From NCBI GenBank assembly GCA_900491605.1, contig UESW01004238.1, positions 965,258 to 1,029,257 on the forward strand: DNA of 64,000 nucleotides. Reading direction: 5' to 3'. The notes under the pieces were generated by a model that saw only the letters and a program-made list of their open reading frames with translations, did no database searches and was not told the DNA's origin. The first letter of the stretch is position 1. Every line of letters starts with the position of its first letter. The translations under genes and the position numbers were made by a program. The stretch is from Calamus simplicifolius. Taxonomy: Eukaryota > Streptophyta > Magnoliopsida > Arecales > Arecaceae. This document shows, piece by piece, positions 11,501 to 21,387 of the stretch.

Positions 11501-11600
11501 ACCACTTCACCTCTTTTAGCTTCAAGGGTGATAAACCAATCTTTATCACCCGTTATGTGCCTTGAGCAGCAACTATCAAAATACTATTTTCTTTTCAATC
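8560..11600 (-). pseudogene. Pol of element A (protease, integrase, RT, RNase H), degraded
   Basis: Right-to-left remnants of copia pol, each alignable to element B. They are the segment after protease (ENVLYVDGLKYNLISISQLC, about 11390), GAG pre-integrase (WLWHHR, about 11180), integrase (10600-11100), the reverse transcriptase start (EELNQFNKNKVWTLVDRP, about 9960), the RT C-terminal part (TPMSPSCKLDKDD, ASRPDI, 9100-9240) and RNase H (8690-9000). Stops and frame shifts occur throughout, so it is dead. These activities copy element RNA into DNA and insert it. Confidence 0.85.
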
Positions 11601-11639
11601 CTTTAACTGCAAGACACACCTACAAAGCAATCACATCTT

Positions 11640-13269
11640 ATGTTTAGGTACCCAAGCCTTCTTGGATCCTTTATGGTTAGTAGTAGAAAATATAGTTTCT
11701 TTTGGAATCCAAATCATTTTACCTTTATAACCAGCATTCGTATGAAATATTTTATGACTGCAAACATAGAATTTATGACCTTTCTTACCACAACAAAAAT
11801 AAAAAATATCATTGTCAATTAATTTATTAACAAAGAAATTATTAACTAATTTTTGTTTCTGATGTGGTTTGTAATCCAAACTGGCTTTATCAAAAATAGC
11901 TCTTTCATTATTCAAAACAAGTTAAGTCTTTTCGAGCTATAAGTAAATTTGTCAACTATATTTTTATATTTTTTAACTTTATTTTTAAATTTAGATTTTC
12001 AGCAGAAATCATATTTTTTTTCTTTTTCTAAATCTTACTTTTCAGATTTTAGCTTTTCAAACTCAATGCTAGATTCATCTTTCTTTTTAAGAAGACTTTG
12101 ATTTTTAGTTTTTAAAACTTTGTTCTTTGTTCTTAAAACTTTAAAATTACTAAGCAATTTATTGAAAGCATTATAAAGTTTATCAAAAGTGAAATCATAA
12201 GTAGGACTTTCAGAACATGCCTTTTCTTCAATTGCCTTAAGACATATGTTAGCAACTTCTTATTGATCATCTTCGGATGAAGATTTCTCATGATCACTCC
12301 AAGTTGCAACATATGCTTTTTTTTCTTTCTAAATCCCTTTTTGAGCTGAGGATATTCAGATTTGTAATGTCCGAACTTCTTTCACTCATAGCAAATCAAG
12401 GGATCTTTCTCTTTTTCCTTATTCTTCTCCTTATCTCCTTCCATTTTGACATCAATTTTTTTTTTGTGAAAATACCTTCTTTGCATGAATTTCTTGAACT
12501 TTCTTGCAAGGAGAGCGGTGTCATCGTCGTCTTCATCTTCTTCACTGCTGCTCTTCTGCTTTTCTGTAGCTTTTAGTACAATAGTCCTTTTCTTCTTCAT
12601 ATCTTCTTCAAGATGTTGCTTCATTGTAAGTTCATGGATCATGAGTGATCCAAGGAGCTTGTTCAAAGGTAAACTGTTGAAATCTTTGGCTTCTTGGATT
12701 GCTGTCACTTTTGCTTTCTATGCTCTTAGAAGGGACCTAAGAATTTTTTGAATAAGCTCAAAGTTAGTATAGGTCTTTTCAAGACTTTTTAATCCATTCA
12801 CTATATCAGTAAATCTAGTGTACATGCAAGTGATGGACTCATTCTAATCCATGTTAAAGAGTTCATATTTATGCTCAAGAATATTAATCTTGGATTCTTT
12901 AACCTAGTTGATACCCTCATGGGTAACTTTCGATCAATCCTATACCTCCTTGACTGAGATGCAAATAGATATTCTATTGAATTCATTTACATCAAAGGAG
13001 CAGTATAGGACATTTATGGCCTTGTCATTGAGCTTGGCCATTTTTCTATCATTCTCATTCCAATCCCTTTCAAGCTTAGAAATAATGGATCCATCTACTA
13101 AGTGTGTGAGAGTGCTAGAACCATTGATAATGATACTCCATAAATCATAGTCTAAAGCTTAAATGAATATCCTTATTCTAGCTTTCCAATATGAGTACTT
13201 AGTGCCATTAAACAATGATGGATGATTGGTGGATTATCCCTCAGAAAAAGAACCAGCTTAAGCTACCAT
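11640..13269 (-). pseudogene. Gag of element A, degraded
   Basis: Starts near 13269 at the position matching the B gag start. The readable part contains TAIQEAKDFNSLPLNKLLGS and LMIHELTMKQHLEE, the conserved copia gag (UBN2-type) segment, at 12560-12708. A lysine/glutamate-rich stretch (12380-12470) and a damaged zinc-knuckle segment (FYFCCGKKGHKFYVCSHK, near 11780) follow. Gag packages element RNA. Multiple frame breaks. Confidence 0.75.
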
Positions 13270-13315
13270 TTGGATCTTTAGTCTTGATTGTTAGATCAAA
13301 AAAGGATGAGTACTA

Positions 13316-13327
13316 CTTCTGATACCA
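13316..13327 (-). promoter_or_regulatory. Element A primer-binding site (initiator Met-tRNA)
   Basis: Minus strand TGGTATCAGAAG two bases inside the LTR end. It matches the plant initiator-Met primer site TGGTATCAGAGC except at the last two positions. Element B has the perfect version. Confidence 0.8.
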
Positions 13328-13329
13328 AT

Positions 13330-14849
13330 TGTTGGCCCAGATGGCAACTTAAGAGAAAGGATGAATTGGGTTCTTAAAAATTTTAACACTTAAAAAAAAT
13401 TTCTCAAAGTGATAGTGCGCAAGGATATATGCTATGAGTGTAGTGCTAAGAATGCAAAGCAGAGTATAAAAGATAGAGAAGATAGAAAAAGAGATAAGCG
13501 CGACAAACAGAAGAAATTTATAGTGGTTCGATGTTAGCTACACCTACATCAACTCCTAAGAAACTCTTGGGCCTACACTATAATCACCTTGATTACAGCA
13601 TAGTTATTTTGTAAGCTCACAACTCAAATTTATTGTTTTACAATGGGATCACAATGAATCTAGCTAGTTTTCATAGGCTCACCAGCACAAAACCTATCAC
13701 AGCTTTCTAGCTTGAATAAGGCCTAACTGCATCCCTTGATTTAATTTTCTGATTGAACCAATAAACAAGAATAATAGAGAAAAAGTTACAACAGAAATAA
13801 AGCTCCTCAAATAATCAAATAAGACAATATAAGCAAGATAGAAATAGAACAACCTAATTAGAAGATTTTTAAAGTTGGGCTTTTCTTTTTTTCTTCCTTT
13901 CTTCTTTTCCTCTAAGATGATCTTCCTTAAGTTGGGATTGAAGCTTTGTAAGAATCATTGATGTAGAGGCTTTTGAAGAACTAAGGCTCTTTTCTTCTCC
14001 TTTTGCTTTGATGAAAATCCTTCAAGATTGAATTTCGAATGCTTTTGGATTTCTCTAAACTCAGTTTCGAACAAAAGAGATTTCAAATTTAAACTCTATT
14101 TTTTCTTTTCTCTCTTGTGTTCTCTCTTTCAAAACGGTGGGATGGCTCCTCTTTTATAATCACCTCTAAATCCTCTTTAGATGAAACTAGCCATTGAAAA
14201 TACTTGAGGATAAATTTAGCATAGAAAAGGAAAGAGCCATTGAAATCCATTAGAGAAAAGATAGACTTTTGAGTCATTTATGATACTTCTAAAATATGCC
14301 TCTGACGGGTTAGAGTTAGCTCTAGCAAGACTTGGAGTCAGCTCTAATGCAAAATATGATAAACATGAACATCCACTCATCACGGAGTCAACTCTGGATT
14401 TTTGAGGGGTCGATACCTTTTCATGCAGGAGTCGGCTCCAGTGAAAGCAGGAGCCAGCTTTATTGAAGCCCCAAAAAACCACTCTCTGTATAACCATTAG
14501 AGTTGGCTCTAATTCTCTGCAAGAGTTGGCTCTAATTCTCTACAGTACTCGGCTCTAATTTAATGCAAAAATAAGACTTTTTATCTTTCTGGTGGAGATG
14601 GCTCTAATCTCTGCAGAAGTCAATTCTAATCCATGCTGAAAGTGTCAAACTAATTCGATACACTCTAGAGTCGGCTCTAAATACTGAAATTTGACACTTG
14701 ACTAGACATAGAGTCAAACTCAATTTTCTTTGGATTTTGATTAAATTAATCTTTAAATTCTTGAAACACTTAATCAAAATCATTAGTAACATAAGAAATA
14801 TAAACATGTGCTTTTTGTTATTCATCAAAATCAATAATTGAGTCAACAA
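13330..14849 (-). repeat. Element A 5' LTR (1520 bp)
   Basis: Plus-strand ends TGTTGGCCCAGATGGC (13330) and GAGTCAACA (14849) match the LTR ends of element B. On the element strand, U3 begins at 14849. U3 holds about eleven decayed GAGTCGGCTC-type motifs (14303-14680). A TATA-like ATTATAAAAG lies at 14160-14151, and R/U5 runs down to 13330. The outer third was later copied into the triplication. Confidence 0.85.
14303..14680. promoter_or_regulatory. Decayed motif cluster in U3 of element A
   Basis: Repeated decamers of the form GAGTyrrCTC, for example GAGTTAGCTC, GAGTCAGCTC, GAGTCAACTC, GAGTCGGCTC and GAGTTGGCTC, spaced about 20-60 bp. They lie about 140-520 bp upstream (element strand) of the TATA-like box. 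Changes are mostly C-to-T and G-to-A compared with element B, as expected from decay of methylated CpG sites. Confidence 0.65.
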
Positions 14850-15007
14850 GATTTTCATTGACTTTGGCATCAAAGGGTCTTTCGCAGGGACTACTCCCCG
14901 TGCTTTCTGTGTAAAGGCTGCCTTGCAAGTCCACCAGGATGGGAGAGCACTATTCGGATCCCGATGTGCACCATCATCAAGCCGAAGAATGGATTTCAGT
15001 AGCAATA
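14850..15007 (+). repeat. G2 5' LTR, terminal 158 bp (first triplication copy)
   Basis: Matches the end of the G2 3' LTR (30388-30548), including CTTTCGCAGGGAC and AAGCCGAAGAATGGATTTCA. It ends GCAATA where the other LTR has GCAACA, immediately before the primer site. The rest of this LTR lies beyond element A, left of the window. Further copies lie at about 15800-15957 and 16753-16911 because of the triplication. Confidence 0.8.
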
Positions 15008-15027
15008 GATTGGCGATAGAGGAAGGG
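15008..15027 (+). promoter_or_regulatory. G2 primer-binding region
   Basis: GATTGGCGATAGAGGAAGGG directly after the 5' LTR end. It shares GATTGGCG and GAGGAAGGG-like spacing with G1. It is repeated in the other two triplication units. Confidence 0.55.
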
Positions 15028-15093
15028 CCCTAAGTCCCTCTAAAAACTTGAAATCAAGGAGACACGATTCCATACAAGAAGGATGATTCCTTA

Positions 15094-15416
15094 ATGGCCA
15101 ACCATAAGAGAGCAGCCACAGATGCTCTTGATCAAGCCACCTCTCAAAGGCCTGATCCCACCAACAACATGGTGCCTTCGCAGTCATTGCCAACTGAGAC
15201 TCCTCCACTGCTAGCAACCTCGGTCACCCAGGACCAGTTTAACACGCTCGTCCAGCAAGTCCAAGCCTTGGCACAACTAGAGTAGGAACTTTATGGAGTT
15301 CCTCTCCCTGCTGCTCCCACTTAGCAATTGCCCGATGGAATAGCCACCTCGATTCCTCCGATGGTCCCTCCGCCCAATCCATTGAAAGCCACTGTTGGCC
15401 CAGATGGCAACCCAAG
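15094..15416 (+). pseudogene. G2 gag N-terminal fragment, copy 1
   Basis: Opens at ATG 15094 with MANHKRAATDAL and reads 63 codons to a TAG at 15283, then continues in frame through another stop (PPMVPPPNPLKA) to the B insertion motif. It has the short, proline-rich, helical N-terminus typical of plant Tat-type gag. It is cut where B's LTR begins. Copies 2 and 3 start at 16042 and 16996 and share the same two stops, so the stops predate the triplication. Confidence 0.65.
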
Positions 15417-16041
15417 AGGGGGGGGGTGAAAACCACTCTCTGTATAACCATTAGAGTTGGCTCTAATTCTCTGCAAGAGTTGGCTCTAATTCTCTATAGT
15501 ACTCGGCTCTAATTTAATGCAAAATAAGACTTTTATCTTTCTGGTGGAGATGGCTCTAATCTCTGCAGAAGTCAATTCTAATCCATGCTGAAAGTGTCAA
15601 ACTAATTCGATACACTCTAGAGTCGGCTCTAAATACTGAAATTTGACACTTGACTAGACATAGAGTCAAACTCAATTTTCTTGGATTTTGATTAAATTAA
15701 TCTTTAAATTCTTGAAACACTTAATCAAAATCATTAGTAACATAAGAAATATAAACATGTGCTTTTGTTATTCATCAAATCAATAATTGAGTCAACAAGA
15801 TTTCATTGACTTTGGCATCAAAGGGTCTTTCGCAGGGACTACTCCCCGTGCTTTCTGTGTAAAGGCTGCCTTGCAAGTCCACCAGGATGGGAGAGCACTA
15901 TTCGGATCCCGATGTGCACCATCATCAAGCCGAAGAATGGATTTCAGTAGCAATAGATTGGCGATAGAGGAAGGGCCCTAAGTCCCTCTAAAAACTTGAA
16001 ATCAAGGAGACACGATTCCATACAAGAAGGATGATTCCTTA

Positions 16042-16366
16042 ATGGCCAACCATAAGAGAGCAGCCACAGATGCTCTTGATCAAGCCACCTCTCAAAGGCT
16101 TGATCCCACCAACAACATGGTGCCTTCGCAGTCATTGCCAACTGAGACTCCTCCACTGCTAGCAACCTCGGTCACCCAGGACCAGTTTAACACGCTCGTC
16201 CAGCAAGTCCAAGCCTTGGCACAACTAGAGTAGGAACTTTATGGAGTTCCTCTCCCTGCTGCTCCCACTTAGCAATTGCCCGATGGAATAGCCACCTCGA
16301 TTCCTCCGATGGTCCCTCCGCCCAATCCATTGAAAGCCACTGTTGGCCCAGATGGCAACCCAAGAG
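16042..16366 (+). pseudogene. G2 gag fragment, copy 2
   Basis: Second triplication copy of the gag start. It differs from copies 1 and 3 by one substitution in this part (Leu for Pro at residue 20). It has the same in-frame stop after residue 63. Confidence 0.65.
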
Positions 16367-16995
16367 GGGGGGGGGTGAAAACCACTCTCTGTATAACCAT
16401 TAGAGTTGGCTCTAATTCTCTGCAAGAGTTGGCTCTAATTCTCTATAGTACTCGGCTCTAATTTAATGCAAAAATAAGACTTTTTATCTTTCTGGTGGAG
16501 ATGGCTCTAATCTCTGCAGAAGTCAATTCTAATCCATGCTGAAAGTGTCAAACTAATTCGATACACTCTAGAGTCGGCTCTAAATACTGAAATTTGACAC
16601 TTGACTAGACATAGAGTCAAACTCAATTTTCTTTGGATTTTGATTAAATTAATCTTTAAATTCTTGAAACACTTAATCAAAATCATTAGTAACATAAGAA
16701 ATATAAACATGTGCTTTTTGTTATTCATCAAAATCAATAATTGAGTCAACAAGATTTTCATTGACTTTGGCATCAAAGGGTCTTTCGCAGGGACTACTCC
16801 CCGTGCTTTCTGTGTAAAGGCTGCCTTGCAAGTCCACCAGGATGGGAGAGCACTATTCGGATCCCGATGTGCACCATCATCAAGCCGAAGAATGGATTTC
16901 AGTAGCAATAGATTGGCGATAGAGGAAGGGCCCTAAGTCCCTCTAAAACTTGAAATCAAGGAGACACGATTCCATACAAGAAGGATGATTCCTTA

Positions 16996-17294
16996 ATGGC
17001 CAACCATAAGAGAGCAGCCACAGATGCTCTTGATCAAGCCACCTCTCAAAGGCCTGATCCCACCAACAACATGGTGCCTTCGCAGTCATTGCCAACTGAG
17101 ACTCCTCCACTGCTAGCAACCTCGGTCACCCAGGACCAGTTTAACACGCTCGTCCAGCAAGTCCAAGCCTTGGCACAACTAGAGTAGGAACTTTATGGAG
17201 TTCCTCTCCCTGCTGCTCCCACTTAGCAATTGCCCGATGGAATAGCCACCTCGATTCCTCCGATGGTCCCTCCGCCCAATCCATTGAAAGCCAC
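16996..17294 (+). pseudogene. G2 gag fragment, copy 3, at the real B insertion site
   Basis: Third copy, identical in protein to copy 1 over the first 63 residues. It runs to GCCAC at 17290-17294, the left target-site duplication of element B, so this copy is the one physically continuous with B. Confidence 0.7.
17290..17294. repeat. Left target-site duplication of element B (GCCAC)
   Basis: GCCAC immediately before TGTTGG of the left LTR equals GCCAC immediately after CAACA of the right LTR (28009-28013). A 5-bp duplication is the normal size for copia insertion. Confidence 0.9.
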
Positions 17295-18204
17295 TGTTGG
17301 CCCAGATGGCAACCCAAGAGGGGGGGGGGGTGAATTGGGTTCTTAAAAATTTAAGACTTTTTAACTTTAATTGATTAGTTAGCAAGATGTGCAAGTGAGA
17401 TAACTAAAAAATACACAAGCAAATAAAGAGAGATAGAGATAGAGAAAATAGGCACGGCAAACACAAGATAATTTTATAGTGGTTCGGTGCAACCAACACC
17501 TACGTCCACTCCCAAGATTCACTTGGGTCCACACTATAATCTCTCTAGATTACAGCCGAGTTGTTTTCCAAGCTCACAACTCAAACTTGTTGTTTTACCG
17601 GGTGCACAACGAACCCAGCTGGTTTTAACTCGGGCTTACCAGCACAAAACCCTACACGTTGTTTTTCAGGGCTCACAACTAACCCAACACAAGCACTCCG
17701 GCTTGTAACGAGGTATACCAACCTCCACTAATTCAATCCACTGATTGAATCAGCAAACAAATAATAATGATAGTGTTTGAACAAGAAAGTGCTCCCCTTG
17801 AGCAAATATACAAATGAAGTACAAAATATAAAGGTTAGAAAAGCCTGATTGTATTTGCAGATGGTAGATGCTTGGGCTTTCTTCCTTCTTCTCTTCAACT
17901 CCTCTAGAAGTGTTGAATCACGCCTCAGCAGATTCTTGACCGTTGAAGACTTTGGAGTTGAGATGAAGCTTTTTCCTCTTTTGAAAATCCTCCGATTTGA
18001 CCTTTGAAATGCTTGGATTTTCTTTGGCTTTTGTGGATGATGAGAAGGAGTAGACGAAACTTTCACTTGGATTTCACTCCTTTTGAATCACTCTTCTTTG
18101 AGCTAAAGATTTTTCAATATGCTCTGTTTTTCCCTCTTTTCAAATGATATTCTTTTCTCTCTTTTTGATTTTCTCTGGGTTGTTTTGATTTGAAAAGAAC
18201 TCCT

Positions 18205-18213
18205 CTATTTATA
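18205..18213 (-). promoter_or_regulatory. TATA box of element B 3' LTR
   Basis: TATAAATAG on the minus strand, followed by AGGAGTTC. The same box is in the 5' LTR at 27223-27231. It is the likely start region of element transcription. Confidence 0.7.
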
Positions 18214-18320
18214 GAATCTGCAAAAATATATCCGTTAGAGACAAGGAAAAATAGCCGTTATTCAAAAATCTTACCGTTGGGGCTGATGTGTCATCGTTAA
18301 AAATCGCGCCCAGATTCGCG

Positions 18321-18623
18321 GAGTCGACTCGAGCTCTGTGGGAGTCGGCTCGAGGTCGATTACCAAAAATAGAAACATTTTAACCATTGAGGGGTCGACT
18401 CGCGAAAACAAAGTGTCGGCTCCTGAAAGTCGGGAGTCGACTCGAGGAAAATGGGGAGTCGACTCGAAAGTGCTCAAAAAACATGGGTTCTGTTGTTTGA
18501 GCGGAGTCGGCTCGCACAGACAGGAGTCGGCTCGCAAGAATTCAGGGGTCGACTCTTGAAAACAAGGGTCGACTCGAGAAACTCAGTGGGGAGTCGACTC
18601 GGAAACCCTTGAGTCGGCTCGGG
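18321..18623. promoter_or_regulatory. Palindromic GAGTCGACTC motif cluster in U3 (3' LTR)
   Basis: Twelve copies of GAGTCGACTC (a perfect 10-bp palindrome), GAGTCGGCTC or GGGTCGACTC in about 300 bp. They begin near 18321, 18342, 18392, 18414, 18431, 18456, 18505, 18526, 18546, 18567, 18592 and 18611. Many are about 20-25 bp apart. The cluster starts about 110 bp upstream of the TATA box on the element strand, a typical enhancer position. The binding factor is unknown. Confidence 0.75.
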
Positions 18624-18991
18624 ACCGATACAAAAATCAGAAAAATGTTCTGATTGACTTTAAAACTTGTCCCAATTAAATTTAAAATATAAATTTGACT
18701 TGAATACATTAAATATGAATTTATCATGGATTCAAGACATGTTTCAAGAATTCATCGATTGAATATAATGTATAAAAATTCCTTTTTGAAATCTTTTAGC
18801 ATAGAACTTGAAACTTCTTTTTCTAATTCAAAACTCATTTGATATAACCATTGATAGTTCATTCCTTTCAATTTGAATAAGCTCAAGGTTTTTGATAAAT
18901 AAACACATTGTTTTTTTAAGGTACTCATGGCTTTTGGAAATCATCAAAATCAATAAAGTTGGGGCAATTATGTTTCAATAATTTCTCAACA

Positions 18992-19006
18992 ATCTCCCCC
19001 TTTTTG
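18992..19006 (-). promoter_or_regulatory. Element B polypurine tract
   Basis: On the minus strand CAAAAAGGGGGAGAT directly precedes the 3' LTR. This is the usual primer for plus-strand DNA synthesis. More purine-rich copies (GGGGGAG) occur at about 19089-19300, possibly secondary tracts. Confidence 0.8.
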
Positions 19007-19478
19007 ATGATGACAAAAACATTGAGTATATGCATTATAAAATTGAAAAAATTTGTGATTCCAAAATCAACTTTTGTGTTCATGGAAAGGCTCCCCCTCA
19101 ATGAGGTAGCTCCCCCTATGAACCTTAATTTATAAATCATTCAAAATTTTTCAAAATCAAAAACTTAAGCATTCCTTTATGAAATTCAATTTATCTCTTC
19201 CCCTTATCATCTTAATTCTCTCCCCCTTATTTAATTAGGGCAATTAACATATACGATTAATTCATATAAATCTCTCCCCCTTTTTTGTAATCAACAAAAA
19301 GGTTGAGATGCATCAGAGCATCAAATTGATTAATCATTCGAATTCATTCAGCATCTTCAAAATTATATCAATTCATAAGCATTCAAAGATATTCAAGGGT
19401 ACTCACAATTGAAATAGACAAAAGTAAGCATCAAACTTCTCATTACTTCAAAATGAAAGTACATGAAATGTAAACTTG
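19007..19478 (-). other. Element B spacer between third ORF and 3' LTR
   Basis: AT-rich spacer with several CTCCCCCT/CTCCCCCTT blocks (about 19089, 19107, 19213, 19278). Reads as polypurine on the element strand. No coding potential. Confidence 0.5.
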
Positions 19479-20916
19479 TCATTGCATTGAAAGTAAATTG
19501 ATTACATCAAAAAGATTACATGAAAACTTAAAAATTTCTTCTAGTATTCTATTCAAATGATCTACAATTTGCTTCATCCCTTCACATTGAAGTCTAACAT
19601 AGTCTTTAAGTTTTTCATCAACAAAAGTACAAGCAGATGTGATTTTATCTTGAAGCTCGCGTTGCATTGGGAGTAAGTCTCCGAGTCACCGCAGATGTCC
19701 TTAAGTTCTCCAAAGATATTCTTTAAATTTTCACTTAAGGAACCGGTAGATGAACTGAGAGTAGACTCAATCAATGCAACCGATCACTGAGAGAATATAA
19801 GCTTCTTTTAAGTTCATAACTTTCATTAAATTCTCTTTCAATCTCTTTTCTTGATCACTTAACTCAGACTTGAATAAAGATCGAAGTTGATCTAACTGTG
19901 TATCAGAAAAACTACAGATGAAATGTGGAAGACTGAGCAGGAGCAATAGTAGGAGCAGGGGTAGGATCTGAAGCAGGAGCTGGAACAGACTCTGGAATAG
20001 ATGAACTGAGGAGGCTCCGGAGATGAATGTCTCAAGGAAGGTCTGGGGCCTCTGCATCTAAGTCTCTGTCCTCAGTAACATCTTTCTCTCCCAACTTCCA
20101 TTTTTCTTAACAAACCCCATGCGATGAATAGTAGCCAAAGTATAATAATCTGTATGTCTTAACTCCTTCTTTGGCTCACTATCACTGAACACAATCCCTT
20201 GGCTTGAAATAATTTAGTCAAAACCATGCCATAGGGCAAGACTGATTTCTTTTCCCGCACAATCTGCAATATACCAAATCATCATCCTAGGTAGATTGAT
20301 GGGTTTCCCAGAACAACAGCATCCATACAAAATATCTCTCTCAGAAACATAGTCAAACCGGCCTGTCTTGGGAAATAAATCCTGCTGCAAATGTTGTGAA
20401 GAATCTTAATTCCAATGGCAGTTGACTAGCAAAGACTTCTTCAAATCCCTCAAAGTTTCGGTTCAATAGTCGAGTGAGGCAGGAGATCTATCTTCTGGGG
20501 CAAATGTGATGGTCCAGACAAGGGTAATTCAAAATCTAGAAAGAATGGAGGATGTAATGTTCAAACCAATGCCTCTAACCTTGCTTACTAAGCCATCATC
20601 TCCTCTAGACAAATTCTTGTAAAACTCTTTACCAAAGCAGGGTAGGTGGGCAGTCCAATGAACAAATATCTCAAATCCCATCTCATTAGTGTCTACCAAT
20701 GATAAATCCTTCATTCTCAAACAATCAAAATCAACTTTCCTTCCTGTGGTACAATCCTACTGCTAGAAGATCTACCTGAGGGGTAGGAGCTGGAGCAGGG
20801 AGAATCACTAGCCGAAGGGTAGAAGAGGAATCCGGACGGCTCGCGGACGGGTCGTCGACGGTCCTTTTCTCTTCAACCGGCGCCACTCGAGCTAGCTCCT
20901 CGGGTTTTGGGTGCCA
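19479..20916 (-). pseudogene. Third ORF of element B, frame-broken
   Basis: Begins at ATG 20916 (MAPKTRGASSSGAG) and runs in segments to a stop at 19479. Visible parts are a Ser/Pro-rich start, a middle segment with DFDCLRMKDLSL-like sequence and PTYPALVKEFYKNLSRGDDG across a frame change (20580-20760), a low-complexity leucine- or serine-rich linker depending on frame (19900-20000), and a helical C-terminus (DEKLKDYVRLQCEGMKQIVD). Element A has the same ORF in the same place. The middle resembles the plant-transposon-protein domain. It occupies the env-like position of SIRE elements, but an envelope role is not supported by any clear membrane segment. Confidence 0.6.
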
Positions 20917-21018
20917 TTGATCTTGAAGGATTGGTTAATCAGAGGTTATTGAGTTTGGAGGGTTTTGGGAAAGTTTTGGAGAGGATTTGGAAGATTTTGG
21001 AAGAATGAAATGTCCGTC

Positions 21019-21206
21019 GGGTCGACTCGTGCCCTAAATAAATCGACTGGGACCACGTCGAGTCGACTCGCGCAAAGTGTGGAGTCGGCTCGCGACTAGT
21101 CACAGAGCACGGACACGATCTCGAGTCGACTCGCTCAGAGGAGGGGTCGACTCCTGAGTTTCAGCAGAAACTCGAGTCGACTCCGATACTCTCGAGTCGG
21201 CTCCGG
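21019..21206. promoter_or_regulatory. GAGTCGACTC motif cluster upstream of the third ORF
   Basis: Seven motifs in under 200 bp: GGGTCGACTC (about 21019), then GAGTCGACTC or GAGTCGGCTC near 21059, 21080, 21122, 21145, 21174 and 21194. They lie between the pol stop (21388) and the third-ORF start (20916), about 100-290 bp upstream of that start. An AT-rich stretch (CTAAATAAATC) sits on the ORF side. It is the same motif as in U3. Confidence 0.7.
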
Positions 21207-21387
21207 ACAATTTCAGAGAAAAAAGATTGAATTCAGAGAATCCGAATTAAGTCCCAAATTTGATCTTTGAGTATGATTAAAAATCATGGATTTGAGAGAT
21301 CAAATTGATATGAGTTCTAGATAAATTTCCTTAAGATTTTGAGAATTTGAAAGAACTCTAGATATATTTCCTTAGAGGTTTCAAAAT

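Larger units (their letters stand above)
6005..14849 (-). mobile_element. SIRE-like Ty1/copia element A, 3' end cut by G1
   Basis: A second minus-strand copia element with the same plan as element B: 5' LTR (13330-14849), initiator-Met primer site, gag, pol, then a third ORF. All frames are broken and codons have drifted, so it is older than B. The 3' LTR is missing because G1 inserted at 6004/6005; it should continue left of the window. Its right end sits inside the 5' LTR of G2: the flanking AGATTTTCATTGAC matches the G2 3' LTR near 30388. Confidence 0.85.
14477..17334. repeat. Tandem triplication, unit about 950 bp
   Basis: Three near-identical units start at 14477, 15431 and 16380 (spacings 954 and 949). 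Each runs through the last ~370 bp of the A LTR, the G2 5' LTR end, the G2 primer site, the G2 gag start and the first ~40 bp of the B LTR (TGTTGGCCCAGATGG then a G-run). The joins read G-run, then TGAAAACCACTC, with about two bases of overlap. The middle unit differs from the others mainly by one-base losses in A and T runs. Confidence 0.9.
17295..18991 (-). repeat. Element B 3' LTR (1697 bp)
   Basis: Plus-strand ends TGTTGGCCCAGATGG and TTTCTCAACA, matching the right LTR at 26326-28008. U3 runs from 18991 down to a TATA box at 18213-18205, and R/U5 from there to 17295. U3 includes the GAGTCGACTC cluster. A run of 11 G's lies at 17320-17330. Confidence 0.92.

Noticed and set aside
11152..11565. 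137-codon plus-strand frame
   Set aside because: It is the reverse of element A pol, which has the recognisable domains on the minus strand.
14604..15005. 133-codon minus-strand frame repeated identically at 16507-16908
   Set aside because: It crosses the joint between the A LTR and the G2 LTR, has no family signal, and its repetition is due to the triplication.
19479..20916. Calling the third ORF an envelope gene
   Set aside because: Position fits the SIRE env-like ORF, but no signal peptide, convincing membrane anchor or envelope motif is visible.
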